DNA from: Artemia franciscana
Taxonomy: Eukaryota > Arthropoda > Branchiopoda > Anostraca > Artemiidae
Direction: 5' to 3'
DNA length: 64,000 nucleotides
Assembly (NCBI RefSeq): GCF_032884065.1
Contig: NC_088881.1
Span: 9,451,008 to 9,515,007, forward strand
Below the pieces are notes generated by a model, which worked only from the letters and a program-made list of their open reading frames with translations, was not told the origin of the DNA and ran no database searches. Positions 10,120 to 25,272 of the stretch are shown in pieces. A program made the position numbers and the translations under genes. The first letter of the stretch is position 1. Every line of letters begins with the position of its first letter.

Positions 10120-11780
10120 AGAAGATAAAACAACTACATAGGTAGCGAAGGACCCCCTTGATCCATATTAATGGATATAAATGAAAAAAAAAACAGAAGA
10201 GAAAACAACTACTTAGGTAACGAAGGACTCCCTTGATGCATATTAATGGCCTCTCATATTGGTAAAATTAGTTTTACTGTAGTACAATTAACTTTGATTT
10301 TCTTTTTTAAATAAGGGGAGAAAAAGAGAATATAAAACAACTACTTAGGCAACGAAGGACTCCCTTGATCCATATTAGTGGCCTCCCATTGTGGTAAAAT
10401 AAAGTTTTACTGTAATAAAATTAAATTTAATTTTTTTTTTATTAATAGAAGGAAAAAAGCAGAAGATAAAACAACTACTTGTATAACGAAGGACTCCCTT
10501 GATCCATATTGATGGCCTGCCAATGTGGTAAAATTAAGTTTTACTGTAGTAATTAAATTTGATTTTTTTATAAATAAAAGCATAAATTAAATTTAATTTT
10601 AAATTTGATTAGATTTTTAAATGAAACTAAAATTAAATTTATTTTTTTAATTAAAGGAAAAAAAACGGAAGATAAAACAACTAGTTAGGTAACGGAGGAC
10701 TCCCTTGATCTATATTAATGGCCTCCTATTGTGGTAAAATTAAGTTTTACCGTAGTAAAACTATATTTGATTTTTTTCTATAAATGGAAGGAAAAAAACA
10801 CAGAAGATATAACAACTACTTGGGTAACGAAGGACTCCCTTGATCCATATTAATGGCCTCCCAATGTGGTAAATTTAAGTTTTACTGTAGTAAAATTAAA
10901 TTTGATTTTTTTACAAATAAAATGAAAAAAAAAGATAAAACAACTGCTTAGTTAATGAAGGACTCCCTTGATCCATATTGATCCTGCTTAATGGTAAAAT
11001 TAGGTTTTACTGTAGTAAAATTCAATTTGATTTTTTATAAATAAAAGGAAAACACAGGTTAAACAACTGCTTAGGTAAACGAAGGAATTCCTTGATCTAT
11101 ATTAATGGCCTCTGATTGTGGTAAAATTAAGTTTTACTCTATGTCACAATCCTGCAAAATATTTTTTCATCTAAATCATAGTAGACATTGTCAATTTCTT
11201 TTTTAAATTTGATTTTTTAAATTAAAAAAACAAAAAAAAAAGAAGAGAAAACAACTATTAAGGGAACAAAGAATCCATATTAATGACCTCCCAATATGGT
11301 AAAACTAAGTTTTATTTTAGTACAATTAAATTAGATTTTTTTTTTTAAACAAAAGGAAGAAAAACAGAAGATAAAACAACCACTTAGGTAACGAAGGACT
11401 CGCTTGATCCATATTAATGGCCTCCCATTGTGGTAAAATTAAGTTTTACTGTAGTAAAATAAAATTTGATTTTTTATAAATAAAAAGAAAAAAAACAGAA
11501 GAAAAAACAACTACTAGGGTAACTAAGGACTCCCTTGATCCATATTAGTGTACCCCATTGTGGTAAAATTAAGTTTTACTGTGGATAAATTAAGTTTGAT
11601 TTTTTTTTTCTTTCTTTTTTATAGATTGAAGGAAAAAAAAGAGAAGGGGAAAAACACTACCTAGCTAAAGAAGTACTCTCATGGTCCATATTAATGGCCT
11701 CCCATTTTGTAAAATTAAGTTTTACTGTAGTAAAATCAAATTTGATTTTTCTTTTATAAATTAAAAGAAAAACAAGAGGT
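10120..11780. repeat. tandem array, ~130-bp unit, about 12 copies
   Basis: 'AACGAAGGACTCCCTTGATC' followed by 'CATATTAATGGCCTCCCA', 'TGTGGTAAAATTAAG' and 'TTTTACTGTAGTAAAATT' recurs about every 125-146 bp, with two longer intervals (205 and 180 bp) where a unit is expanded. The units end in variable A/T-rich runs. Lies in the large RARS2 intron. Confidence 0.9.
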
Positions 11781-14700
11781 AAGAGCTTATATGGCACTTG
11801 TGACGAGGCAAGAAGAGCTAAGAGCCAATAGATCATATGGTATGAGCTCTAGCAAAATTCTATGAATCAATAGATTGATTTAAAAGAAAAATAAGAGGCT
11901 TAATGCCGGTCAGGATTTAAAATAAAGCTCTGGGTCACGATGTCCTTCTAAATATCAAAATTCATTAAGATTCGATCACCCACTCATATGTTATAAATAC
12001 CCAATTTTTTCTAATTTTTCCTCTCTCTTTAGCCCCCCAGATGGTCGAATCTAGGAAAACGACTTTATCAAGTCAATTTGTGCAGCTCTCTGAGACGCCT
12101 ACCAATTTTCATCGTCCTAGCACGCCCAGAAGCACCAAATTCGCCAAATCACGGAACCCCTCCCCCCAACTCCCAAAGAGAGCAAATCCAGTACGGCTCC
12201 GCCTATTACGTATCAAGGACATTTGCTTATTCTATCCACCAAGCTTCATCCCGATTCCTCCATTCCAAGTTTTTTCCAATATTTCCCCCTCCAACTCCCC
12301 CCAATGTCAAAAGATCTCGTTGGGATTTGAAATAAGAGCTCTGAGACATGAATTCCTTCTAAATATCAAATTTCATTAAGATCCGATCACCTATTCGTAA
12401 AATAAAAATACCCCAATTTTCACGTTTTGCAAGAATTCCGGTTTTCCCCTCCAACTTCCCCCAATGTCACAGGATCGGGTCTGAATTTAAAATTAGAGCT
12501 TTAAAGCACAAGACCCTTCTAAATATCAAATTTCATTAAGATCCGGTCACTTTTACGTAAGTTACAAATACTTCAATTTTCAAAATTACCCCATCCCCCC
12601 CCCCAACTTCACCAAAGAGAGCAGATCCGGTCCGATTATGTCAGTCACGTGTCTTAGACAGGTTTTTATTCTTCCCATCCAGTTTCATCCTGATCTCACC
12701 GCTTTAAGTATTTTCTAATATTTCCGGTTCCGCTCAACTCCCCCCCCTCCAATTACGCTGGATCTGGATGAGATTTAAAATAAGAGATCTGAGTCACGAG
12801 GTCCTTCTAAATATGAAGTTTCATGAAAATCTGATCACTCCTTCGTAAGTTAAAAATACGCCATTTTTTCTAATTTTTCAGAATTAACCCCCCCCCAATA
12901 GAGCGGATCCGTTCCAATTATGTAAATCAAGTATCTAAGACTTCTGCTTATTTTTTCCACCAAGTTTCATCCCGATCCCTCCAATCTAAGCGTTTTCCAT
13001 GATTTTAGGTTCCCCCAAACCCCCCGCCCCCCCAATGTCACCAGATCCGGTCGGGAGTTAAAAAAGAGCTTTGAGATACGATATCCTTCTAAATATCAAA
13101 TTTCATTGAGATCTGATCACCCGTTCTTAAGTTAAAATACCTCATTTTTTCTAATTTTTCTGAATTAACCCCCCCCCTCCCAACTACCCCAAAGAGAACG
13201 GATCCGTTCCGGTTATGTCAATCATGTATCTAGGACTTGTGTTTATTTTTCCCACCAAGTTTCATCCCAATCCCTCCACTCTAAGTGTTTTCCAAGTTTT
13301 AGGTTTCCCCCTCCCAACTCTCCCCCAATGTTACCAGATCTGTTCGGGCTTTAAAATAAGAGCTCTGAGACACGATATCCTTCTAAATATCAAATTTCAG
13401 TGAGATCCGATCACCCATTCGTAAGTTAAAAACACCTCATTTTTCGAATTTTTCAGAATTACCCCCCCCCCCCCCAACTAGCCCAAAGAGAGCGGATCCG
13501 TTCGGGTTATGTCAATCATGTATCTAGGACTTGTGCTTATTTTTCCCACCAAGTTTCATCCCGATCCCTCCACTCTAAGTGTTTTCCAAGTTTTAGGTTT
13601 CCCCTCCCAACCCCTCCCCATGTCACCAGATCCGGTCGGTATTTAAAATAAGAGCTCTGAGACACGATATCCTTCTAAATATCAAATTTCATTGAGATCC
13701 GATCACCCGTTCGTAAGTTAAAAATACCTCATTTTTTCTAATTTTTGAGAATCAACCCCCCCCCAACTTCCCCAAAGAGAGCGGATCCGTTCCGGTTATG
13801 TCAATTATATATCTAGGACTTGAGCTTATTTTTCCCACCAGGTTTCATCCCGATCCCTCCACTCTGTGTTTTCCAAGTTTTAGCTTTCCCCCTCCCAACT
13901 CCCCCCCTCCGAGGTCACCAGATCCGGTCGGGATTTAAAATAAGATTTCTGAGACACGGTATCCTTCTAAATATCAAATTTTATTGAGATCCGATTACCG
14001 GTTCGTAAATTAAAAATACCTCATTTTTTCTAATTTTTCAGAATTAACCCCCTCCCCGACTACCCCAAAGAGAGTGGATCTGTTCCAGTTATGTCAATCA
14101 TGTATCTACGACTTGTGCTTATTTTTCCCACCAAGTTGCATCCCGATCCCTCCACTCTAAGTTTTTCCAAGTTTTAGGTTTCCCCCTTGCAACCCCCCCC
14201 CCTTAATGTCACCAGATCTGTTCTAGATTTAAAATAAGAGCTCTGAGACACGATATTCTTCTAAATATCAAATTTCATTGAGATCCGATCACCCGTTCGT
14301 AAGTTATAAATACCTCATTTTTTCTAATTTTTCAGAATTAACCCCTCCCCCAACTACCCCAAAAAGAGTGGATCCGTTCCGGTTGTCAATCATGTATCTA
14401 GGACTTGTGCTTTTTTTTCTCACCAAGTTTCATCCCGATCCCTCCACTCTAAGTGTTTTCCAAGATTTTAGGTTTCCCACTCCCCCCCCCCACCCCAATG
14501 TCATCAGATCCGGTCAGGATTTAAAATAACAGCTGTGGGACACGATAAACTTCCAAACATCAAATTTTATTGAAATCTGATCAACCGTTCGTAAGTTAAA
14601 AATACTTCAATTTTTCTATTTTTTTCGAATTAACGCCCCCCCCCCAGATGGTCAAATCGGGAAAACGACTATTTCTAATTTAATCTGGTCTGGTCCCTGA

Positions 14701-15130
14701 TACGCCTGCCAAACTTCATCGTCCTAGCTTACCTGGAAGTGCCCAAAGTAGCAAGACTGGGACTGACAGACCGACAGAATTTGCGATCGCTATATGTCAC
14801 TTGGTTAATACCAAGGGCCATAACAAGAGCTAAGAACTCATATGGCACTTGTGACGAGGCCGGAAGAGCCAAGAGCTCATATGGCATGAGCTAGCAAAAT
14901 TTAAAAAATCAATAGATTAATTTAAAAGGAAAATCAAAGGCTTAATTCCGGTCGGGATTTAAAATAACAGCTCTGAGACACGAGGTCCTTCTAAACATCA
15001 ACATTCATTAAGATCCGATCACCCAATCGTAAGTTAAAAATAGTCAATTTGTGCAGGTCCCTGACACGCCTACCAATTTTCATCGTCCTAGCATGTCCAG
15101 AAGCTCTAAATTCGCAAAAGCAGTGAACCC
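11781..15130. repeat. tandem array, ~290-bp unit, about 8-9 copies with matching edges
   Basis: 'TAAAATAAGAGCTCTGAGAC', 'AAATTTCATTGAGATCCGAT', 'AAAGAGAGCGGATCCGTTCC' and 'CACCAAGTTTCATCCCGATC' recur every 289-297 bp between about 12300 and 14660. C-runs of variable length mark each unit. Related edge sequence ('ATATGGCACTTGTGACGAGG' and 'CTTAATGCCGGTC') lies on both sides, at 11780-11950 and 14820-14990. A block ending 'GCGATCGCTATATGTCACTT' at 14785 may be an end of the ancestral element. Open frames here are short and motif-free. Confidence 0.9.
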
Positions 15131-15496
15131 CCCTAAATGGGCTAGAAATTGGCATTATATCATAATTTGAAAATAGCCATTGTAATTAGAACCATTGAAA
15201 AAAAATAAATAAAAAAATTCGATGGTAGTGTGACCCCACACAGCTTAACAATCATTGTTAGCTATTAATTGCGTTTCCGTCTGCTAACGAAGTGTTGTTA
15301 ACTCGCGAAAGCGCAACAAACGGACCAAGTACTGTTAACTAATATTTTAGCTGAATTAGGAGGAACATAGTTGGGTAATTGAATCAATTTCACGAGTGCC
15401 CTTTTAAGGGGAAAGGGATCATTATTACGCAGGGGGATTTTTTTGCGGCGAATTTTCTGGAGGAGGGGGATTTTCCTTGAATTTTCTTTCTTTCGA
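15131..15496. other. unclassified spacer
   Basis: Unique-looking intron sequence between the 290-bp array and the AT tract. No motif recognised. Confidence 0.4.
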
Positions 15497-16260
<764 letters not shown>

Positions 16261-16299
16261 ATATAGATATATAATACTTATTTTTATATCTATTGATAT

Positions 16300-16403
<104 letters not shown>

Positions 16404-16652
16404 AAAAGAGAAATCACCAATGCAACAACACAAACACATTAAGAAAAAGAAAAAAAAGGAAGACAGAAGGACAAAAAGAAGACCGTTTTCCTACATTAGT
16501 GATTAATATATATCAGCACTTGAATGAGGCCTTAACCCTACTCATCCATACAATCACATAGGTCAAACAGCATAGCCATACACAATCAACCATAAAGAAT
16601 AATCCATGGACAGACAGTCGTGCCGTCAATAAGTATAAGTCGTCATTTACCA

Positions 16653-18340
<1,688 letters not shown>

Positions 18341-18372
18341 ACTCGATCTACCAATACCCAAGTCCCTAAAAC

Positions 18373-18833
18373 TGGAAGTGCTATGGGTCTAGGTAATACC
18401 GCGCTTCCTACCAAAGGAGGTTTCATCCCTAATCTTCGAAGTCGTATACAACCCACCCAAAGCACCATTCCAAAAGACTGTAGTAAATTACCTACAACAC
18501 TCCGTTGACCACTTTCGGACAAAATTCGCCTCTGCTGGTATTGTGGTATGTGGAGACTTCAATGATATCAAACCTTCCTGGTTGGAGTCCTTTCTATGAC
18601 TGAAACAAGTCTTAAAGTCTCCAACCCGCCGTAGTAACTTACTTGACATGGTCTTCACAAACCTTGAAGAATACTACAAAGAGCCGGAAATAACAACAAG
18701 CATCGGCCTAAGTGACCACCTAACTGTGATCTGGAGACTTTCACAGTTGCCACGTCGAAAGGCAATTCAAAAAAAACAGCAACCTACCGACCGATCAAGG
18801 ATGAACAGATCCCTGGCTTTAAGGAAACATTAG
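18373..18833 (+). pseudogene. LINE apurinic/apyrimidinic endonuclease domain, broken
   Basis: Across at least two frames the segment reads 'VVYNPPKAPFQKTVVNYLQ', 'GIVVCGDFND' and 'LDMVFTNLEEYYKEPEI' up to 'IGLSDHLTVIW'. GDFN and SDH are the conserved catalytic motifs of LINE endonucleases of the exonuclease-endonuclease-phosphatase fold, which nick target DNA to start reverse transcription. The N-terminal half of the domain is missing or unreadable. A frameshift separates it from the downstream linker at 18833-18881. Confidence 0.75.
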
Positions 18834-18880
18834 CACTGCAGAATTGGACCTTCATTTACATACTACCGTCCACTGAAGAC

Positions 18881-20731
18881 ATGAGAAACGCCTTCTGTGA
18901 CAAACTTCAGAAAATGTTTGAAGAGCATTTTCCTGAGAAGAAACGGGTAGTAAAAAATGAAACAAAGCCCTGGATCACACCAGATATAAAAGAGCTTATC
19001 CTAAGGCAGGATAGCTTATACAGCTCTAACAGAGCAGAGTCCAATAAGTTGCATAATATCGTGGTGAGAAAGACGAAGTATGTTCGAAAGCAACACGGTC
19101 GCTTAACTGTACAGAAGCTTCTATCTTCAACCCCTAAAAAGTTTCATCGCACGGTTGGGAACATTCTCGGCTGAAAGCACAAAAACGTTGAACTAACAAA
19201 CGAAAAAGAAGAAAAACGTACCGCTAACGAAATTAACGATCACTTTGCTACAATCTGTACAAAATACCCTGGCCTTACATCACTTCCTCACCTCCTGAGC
19301 ATTACTGAAATCCCAGTCATTGAAGCAGAAACTATCCAGACCGCTTTCTCAAAACTGGACGCGTCAAAAGCCTCATTTCCAGGAGAGCTACCGATCAAAC
19401 TAATTAAAGAATGCAGTAATGAGCTCGCGATACCGTTTACTGCTGTAGTAAACCGATGCTTGAGTGAGGATACCTTCCCAGCAAGATTCAAAACAGCTGT
19501 GGTCACCCACACCCTAAAAAAATCAGCCGTAGAATCTGCAAATGATTTAAGGTCCATCACAAAGACATCGATCTTCCCTAAAGTCCTGGAAGGAATTGTC
19601 TTCAAATGGCTCTTATATGATATTGGTGATCAGCTTGTTCCTCGGCAATACGGCTTCCGTTCAGGCCAGAATACTGTGCACTACCTGGTCTGTCTCATTA
19701 GGGACATCCTGGAGCATCTGGAGAAAGACGGCGCTTATATTCACTGCATCATTGTGGACTTCGTGAGGGCGTTTGTCTTGCTCGACCACACAGTTGTTAT
19801 CAGCAAGGCAACATCTCTTAATTCAAGACAAATCGTCTTGCGAATGGTTGGCAGTTTTTTGACGAATCGAAAAGAGAAAGTCCAACTTCCAAATGGCGAA
19901 GTCTCTGTTCTCATGGAGCTGACATGTGGTGCAGCACAAGGGTCGAAGCTAGGCCCTTTAGCTTTCCTCTTAGTAATCAACAAGCTTCCGCACGAAATCA
20001 CTGAACGTTACAAATGCGTAGATAAACTCTCCACTCTCCTTCCCAGACTACTCTCACTGAACATACAGCCATATTCAGTCCGTACAATAATGCAAAAGAT
20101 CGAAGAAGAAGCAAACCAAGTAAAGCTCACAATCAGCCAGGAGAAAACTGTCTTGTTCAGGGTTAACTTCCTTAAACGGGCAGTTCCAGACCTGCCATGC
20201 AATGGACTGAAAGCTGTAAAATCGGTGAAGATTCTAGGTGTCCACTTGGACTCCGACCTCAAATGGAATACCCACTTATCGTTAATTGTCTCTAAAACCG
20301 CCTACCTCTTAACATCTTTCGCCTACCTTCGCCGTTTTTTCATGACAACTCAGATCATGGTTGTATCCTACAAATTTTATATTAGACCGCTCACAGAATA
20401 TGCTTGTCCAGTGTGGCACAGCGCACTGACCATCGACCAAAGCGACAAAATAGAAAGATTGCAGAAAAGAGCCTGCAAAATAATATTGGGAAGTGGTTAA
20501 GTTGACTACGAGACGAGCCTCAAAGTTCTAAAGTTGGAGTCCCTTAAAGAAAGAAGGCATAAATTTGTTGTGGATTTCGGTCGAAAAATCCTTGACTCGG
20601 AAACACACCTTGATCTTCTTCCGGGTTTTGAGACACGCCAAACTCAACGTTCCACTCACGGCTCAGAGAGAGAACAAAAAACGATGCAAAGCTGGAATAA
20701 GCGCCTCTGCACTCATCTGAACGGTACCTGA
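18881..20731 (+). pseudogene. LINE reverse transcriptase with C-terminal tail, inactivated
   Basis: One frame (with stops at 19172 and 20498) carries the linker ('KPWITPDIKELILRQ'), the fingers ('GELPIKLIKE', 'DLRSITKTSIFPKVLEGIV'), 'YGFRSGQNTV', 'IIVDFVRAF', 'CGAAQGSKLGPLAFLLVIN' and the thumb ('VKILGVHLDSDLKWNTHL', 'YACPVWHSALT'). After the stop at 20498 it continues with 'LESLKERRHKFVVDFGRKIL', a typical CR1/L2 tail. The YVDD box reads CVDK and the 'AFD' of the first catalytic motif reads AFV, so the enzyme cannot work. The two in-frame stops look like single-base changes. Confidence 0.85.
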
Positions 20732-21063
20732 AGTCATTCGGTCCGTATTTCGTAAATCATTATATTGTGGAAAATAATTGTTAATAAACCATGTGTGCAT
20801 AATTTGATTTTGTAGGTGTTTTTAAATTGTTTTTGACCTCCGCTGTTATTTTTGTAATTGACAGGAATATTAAGGCTAAATAAGGGGAATTTGAAGGACA
20901 CACTCACAAAGAAGACTATACTACCAAGAATAGATTCAAATGTTTGTACTAACACATAGCAGGATGGTATGCTGTTTGGCCTATCAAGCCTAGAAAAATA
21001 GCGACCGCGACGCTGCTCAGCCGCTATCGGTGGCTCAGTTACCCTTAGGCTGACACTAGTCTT

Positions 21064-22095
21064 TTGTTTCTAGCCAGTAGGGGTATGCAAAAGAGAAATT
21101 TCGCGAAACGAAAATATGCGGATCTAATAATCTTCTTATCAGTAGCCGTAAACATATTCCAAAATAAAGTCAATCGCCACCTGCAAACAATTGTGAAACT
21201 GCAAGAACGTATTGGAGACCTAAATATAACACCCATTTCTATGCTTGGGGTTGCACAGCCGACTGTGACCTCATCCCGTTCGTTTGCATCTGCCGTACGT
21301 GGCCAAAACGCTTATTCGGTCATTCTTGAACCCGTAGAATATGACAAAAATAGTGATAAACGTCTGGGCCGAAATGATTTACAAAAGCTGACCAAAAGTT
21401 TTTACCAGGCTATCGACAAAGACAGTAAAAATTTTGCTGTGAAAAAGACAGTACCTGCGAAGAATGAAAAAATTATATTTGAACTGGGATCCGAGTCCGA
21501 TGCAGAAGAGGCAATTTCTGCATTTAACAAGAAAGTAGAGGTTACAAAATATAAAGCTGTGCAAGTGAAGAAAAAGATGCCGAGAATAATCGTATACGAC
21601 GTCACGGAGTGTGAAGATGCCGATTCCTTCCGCACAGAGTTCTTGCGAAGCAACGATAATGTAAAAGACATGGTTGATCACGGTGAGCTACTGAAAGTTG
21701 TCACAATGTTGTGGAAAGATAGAAGCCGTGCTACTGTCGTACTTGAAGTTAGCCCAAAACTCCGCAAGTCCATCCTGTTAAATGGTCACGTGAAACTTGG
21801 CTTCTTGTTGAAGCGCTGTGAAGACTATGTGTTCCTAATAAAGTGTTCAAATTGCTGCCTTTATGCCCACCGAGCAACTGAGTGCAGAGGCACGCAGTGC
21901 TGATCTTTTTGCATGGGTAACCATTCGTTTGATGATTGCCCAAAAACAATTTCTGATCGCCCATCGTGCCGTGCTTGTCACCATAGCAAGACCATTGGAA
22001 GCCCGCATGTGTCGTACGAAATTAAAAAGTGCCCAACTGCACAAAAGATTATAGCAAAACTGAAAGACAGGATTCTGTATCACGAGGGTCAATAA
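21064..22095 (+). pseudogene. LINE ORF1 (gag-like RNA-binding protein), one nonsense mutation
   Basis: ORF1 proteins of R1/Jockey-type LINEs bind the element RNA and form the ribonucleoprotein. The frame runs from about 21064 to the TAA at 22093-22095. Mid-protein it shows 'MPRIIVYDVTE' and 'ATVVLEVSPKLRKSILL', typical of this family, then three zinc knuckles: CSNCCLYAHRATEC (CX2CX4HX4C), a CX2CX3HX4C knuckle ending CMGNHSFDDC, and CRACHHSKTIGSPH...C. The only stop is TGA at 21901-21903, exactly where the first Cys of the second knuckle is expected. The true start may lie upstream of 21064. The stop codon overlaps the ORF2 ATG. Confidence 0.8.
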
Positions 22096-25000
22096 TGTTG
22101 CAATCAGGCAGTGTAAATGATGTGAATAAATCATTGTCTTTCATCCAGATTAACTTGCAGCATTCTTTCCATGCAATGGTGCAGTTACAACAAACCCTTG
22201 CAGAAAGAAAGCCAGATGTTGTTCTGCTGCAGGAACCCTATGTTAATAGGTTCGGAAAGCTTTCGTGTATTCCGAGAGAATACGGTTGTTTCTCAAAAAT
22301 TGATTACGATAGGAGGTTTTTTAGTGCAGCTGTTTTAATTAAAAAATATTATCGTGCAGATATTAACTATGATGATTCGTCTAATGAATGTGTAACTGTG
22401 TCTATTTATTTGCCAAGTCATAAAGTTGTTGTTTCGTCAATATGTTGTCCCCCATCAATTCAGTCAGTATCTGATGTATTAGCTGTGACTGATGGGTTAA
22501 GCAATCATAGTAATCATGTTGTTGGTGGTGACTTTAATGCTAAAAGCCCGATTTGGATGACAAGTTGCAATAGCGATCGAAGAGGAAAAGAATTAGAAGA
22601 TTATTTTGCTAATAAGAATTTAGTTGTTATAAATGACCCAGATGTGCCGACGTATTACGTCGGCTCTTCTAGCCCTGATGTAACAGCTGTAGGTTCTAAT
22701 CTAGTTCAGTTTGTTAAGGAATGGACGGTTCTATCGGATTCGCCGTCATTGTCTGATCATTTTTATATTTCTTTTGTAATAGTGTTAGATGCTGTGCAAG
22801 GTGTAGAAACTTTCCCTCAAAAGTATGATTATAGTAAAACAGATTGGGGAATATTTAGTTCAGTTTTACTTAGTAGAATAGATGATGTGTATTCGCTTCC
22901 TGTGTCGTCTGTACAAGAGATAGATGTAGCTGTTGAAAGTTTTAGAAAGCTGATTTCTGACGCCACATGCTGATTCGACCCCAGTTTTTGGTAGTAAAAG
23001 ATCAAAAAAGTATGCTAGGTGTTGGAATGCGGAATTGACAAGATTAAGGCACATTTATAGAAGGAATTTGAGAATTTATAAAATTTTAGATGATTTAGAA
23101 AGTGAAGTAAATATGAAAAATTCCCTTAAAGATTATAAATATGAAATTGTAAGAGCTAAGAGAGAGGATTGGAAAAAGTTTTGTGGAGAAAGAGCTAGCT
23201 TTGATCCATGGCAGACTATTCACAAGATATGTCGGTCAGATGGCGGATGTATTCAGCCTGCGCATCTGTTAAAAGATGATGGTAGCAGAACTTCATCACT
23301 GAATGAAGCAGGTGATGAACTTTTGGCTAAGTGGTTCCAAAAAGATGATAGTGTTAATGATAATATGTTCCATTCTGATGTAAATTTTGTTCAGAATGTT
23401 ACTTCTGGAGTAGATGAAATTAATGCTGATGTTTTAAAAGATGCTATTGATTCTTTGAAACCAAATAAAGCTCCAGGTCCAGATTGAATCTTAAATCTTG
23501 TTTTGAAAAAAAATATTAATGTGATAACACCGTCTTTTCTAAAAATCATAAATTCATGTTTAAATTTGTGTTATTTTCCTAAGGAGTGGAAAAAAGCTAA
23601 TGTGATAATTATTTTGAAAAAAGGAAAGAAAAATGATGGGAGTCCCCGTTCTTATCGCCCTATTAGTTTACTTTCGAATTTAGGTAAAGTATTTGAAAAA
23701 GTAATAATGCATAAACTATATAATTTAAGTTCTGAAAAGAATTGGATTTCTAATTTGCAGTTTGGATTTAGTAAGGGGAAAAGTACAGTTGATGCAGTAG
23801 ATAATGTTGTCACTGTTGGTGAAAATAATAATTTAAAAAAGAAATTTACTTTATGTATTTTTTTGGACATAAAAGGGGCTTTGATAACGCTTGGCATCCA
23901 GGAATAATTAAAAAATTGATAGAAAAAGAATGTCCGGGAAGTTTGATAAAATTAGTTCATAGTTATTTTAATGACCGTGTAGTTACATACCAAAATGAAG
24001 TTTCAAGGGCTCTAGAAAAATCATGTCCTCAGGGTGGAATTTTATCTCCATTTTTATGGTTAATTAATATAAATGATCTTTTGAATGAGAAAATAGACAA
24101 AAATTGTATTATACAAGCTTACGCAGATGATATTTGTATGATAATAAGTTCAGAAAGTATTGGTCAACTGGAAGAAATAGCTCAGAAAGTGTTTACAAAG
24201 TTTGAGGAGTGGTCTGCTAAAAATAAACTTGAATTTGATAAAAACAAAACTGAAGCTGTTTTGTTTACAAATAAGCATAAAGTTCCAAAAATTAATCTGA
24301 AATTTGGTGGTGATATTATTGAAGTGAAAGAAAAAGTTAAATATTTGGGCGTTATTTTGGATAGAAAATTATTGTGGACAGACCATGTTGTTAGTAGAAT
24401 TAATTCAGCTAAACAATATTCAACTCGTCTTTTATTTGCGGCAAAAACAACATGGGGCCTAAAACCTTTTGCATTAAGGAAACTGTACAAGTCGGTTGTA
24501 GAAAGTACAATTTTATATGCTGTTCCAGTTTGGATCGCTGCTCTTAAGAAAAAACATATTCTGAGAAAAATAAAATCAGCTCAAAGAATTTCGATGTTGA
24601 CAATCTCCAAATCGTTTCGAAGTGCACAGTCAGAAGTAATAACGGCCATTTCTGGTGTGTTACCCATTCATATTAGAGCTTATGAACTGACTGCATTAGG
24701 GTATGCTCTCAAAGGCCGCCCTCAAAATTGGCCAATGTTTACTCCACCTTCTTTCCCTTTAGCTCAGAGATCATCTCTTCATAGTATCTTTACAGATGAA
24801 GTTCTTTCTGAATTGTTTGGACCAAGTATTTTTTATAATAACTTTGATAATAAACCGTCAGTTACTCAAATCTAAGTTAAATGAAATGTGGTATAGGGAT
24901 TTTCAAAACTCAATTAGCTATTGGCCAAGCTGTTTCGTTTCAAGTCCAAATGATTTAATTGCTGCTTCTTCTTTTGAGCCAAGATACCAGTTGACACAAT

Positions 25001-25272
25001 TTATTACCGGCCATTGTCGTCTTAATGGTTTCCTCCATAGAATTGGTAAAGTTCCTTCTAGCTTGTGCCATTGCTGCAAAATTCTTGAAACTTCCAGCCA
25101 TCTTTTATTTGAATGTCCTTTATATTATACCCAGAGAATGTTTTTGTCTTTGTGCCTATCTGAACTAGGTCTTAGCTTTCCTTTTAGTTTAAATTTGGTA
25201 GTGAGTAACAAGGATGTTAGAAACCTTGTTATTGTTTTTTTAAAAAGAACTGGGAGATTAGAAATTTCGTAG
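22095..25272 (+). pseudogene. LINE ORF2 (endonuclease + reverse transcriptase), four lesions
   Basis: ORF2 nicks the target and reverse transcribes the RNA. Domains: endonuclease 22140-22780 ('IQINLQHSF', 'DVVLLQEPYV', 'VVGGDFNAKSPIW', 'SLSDHFYI'); linker 22960-23480 ending 'LKPNKAPGPD'; reverse transcriptase 23490-24700 ('SYRPISLLSNLGKVFEKVI', 'FGFSKGKSTVDAV', 'FLDIKGA|FDNAWHPG', 'CPQGGILSPFLW', 'AYADDICM', 'VKYLGVILDRKLLWTDH'); C-terminal zinc motif CHCC...H...C at about 25065-25117. Both Asp of YADD and the first catalytic Asp remain. Lesions: a frameshift near 22960, TGA for the Gly codon of GPDG at 23485, a one-base loss near 23881, and a frameshift near 24860. Confidence 0.85.

Larger units (their letters stand above)
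18341..20780 (+). mobile_element. CR1/L2-like non-LTR retrotransposon (LINE), dead copy
   Basis: A LINE with an apurinic endonuclease domain, a linker, a reverse transcriptase and the C-terminal tail typical of CR1/L2-like elements, all on the + strand. The 5' end is degraded before 18370. The 3' UTR after 20731 ends somewhere before 20960. The copy is interrupted by frameshifts and stops and has lost active-site residues. Confidence 0.8.

Noticed and set aside
19288-20262. Minus-strand open frames opposite the LINE reverse transcriptase
   Set aside because: They are antisense shadows of the + strand RT frame, which has clear motifs.
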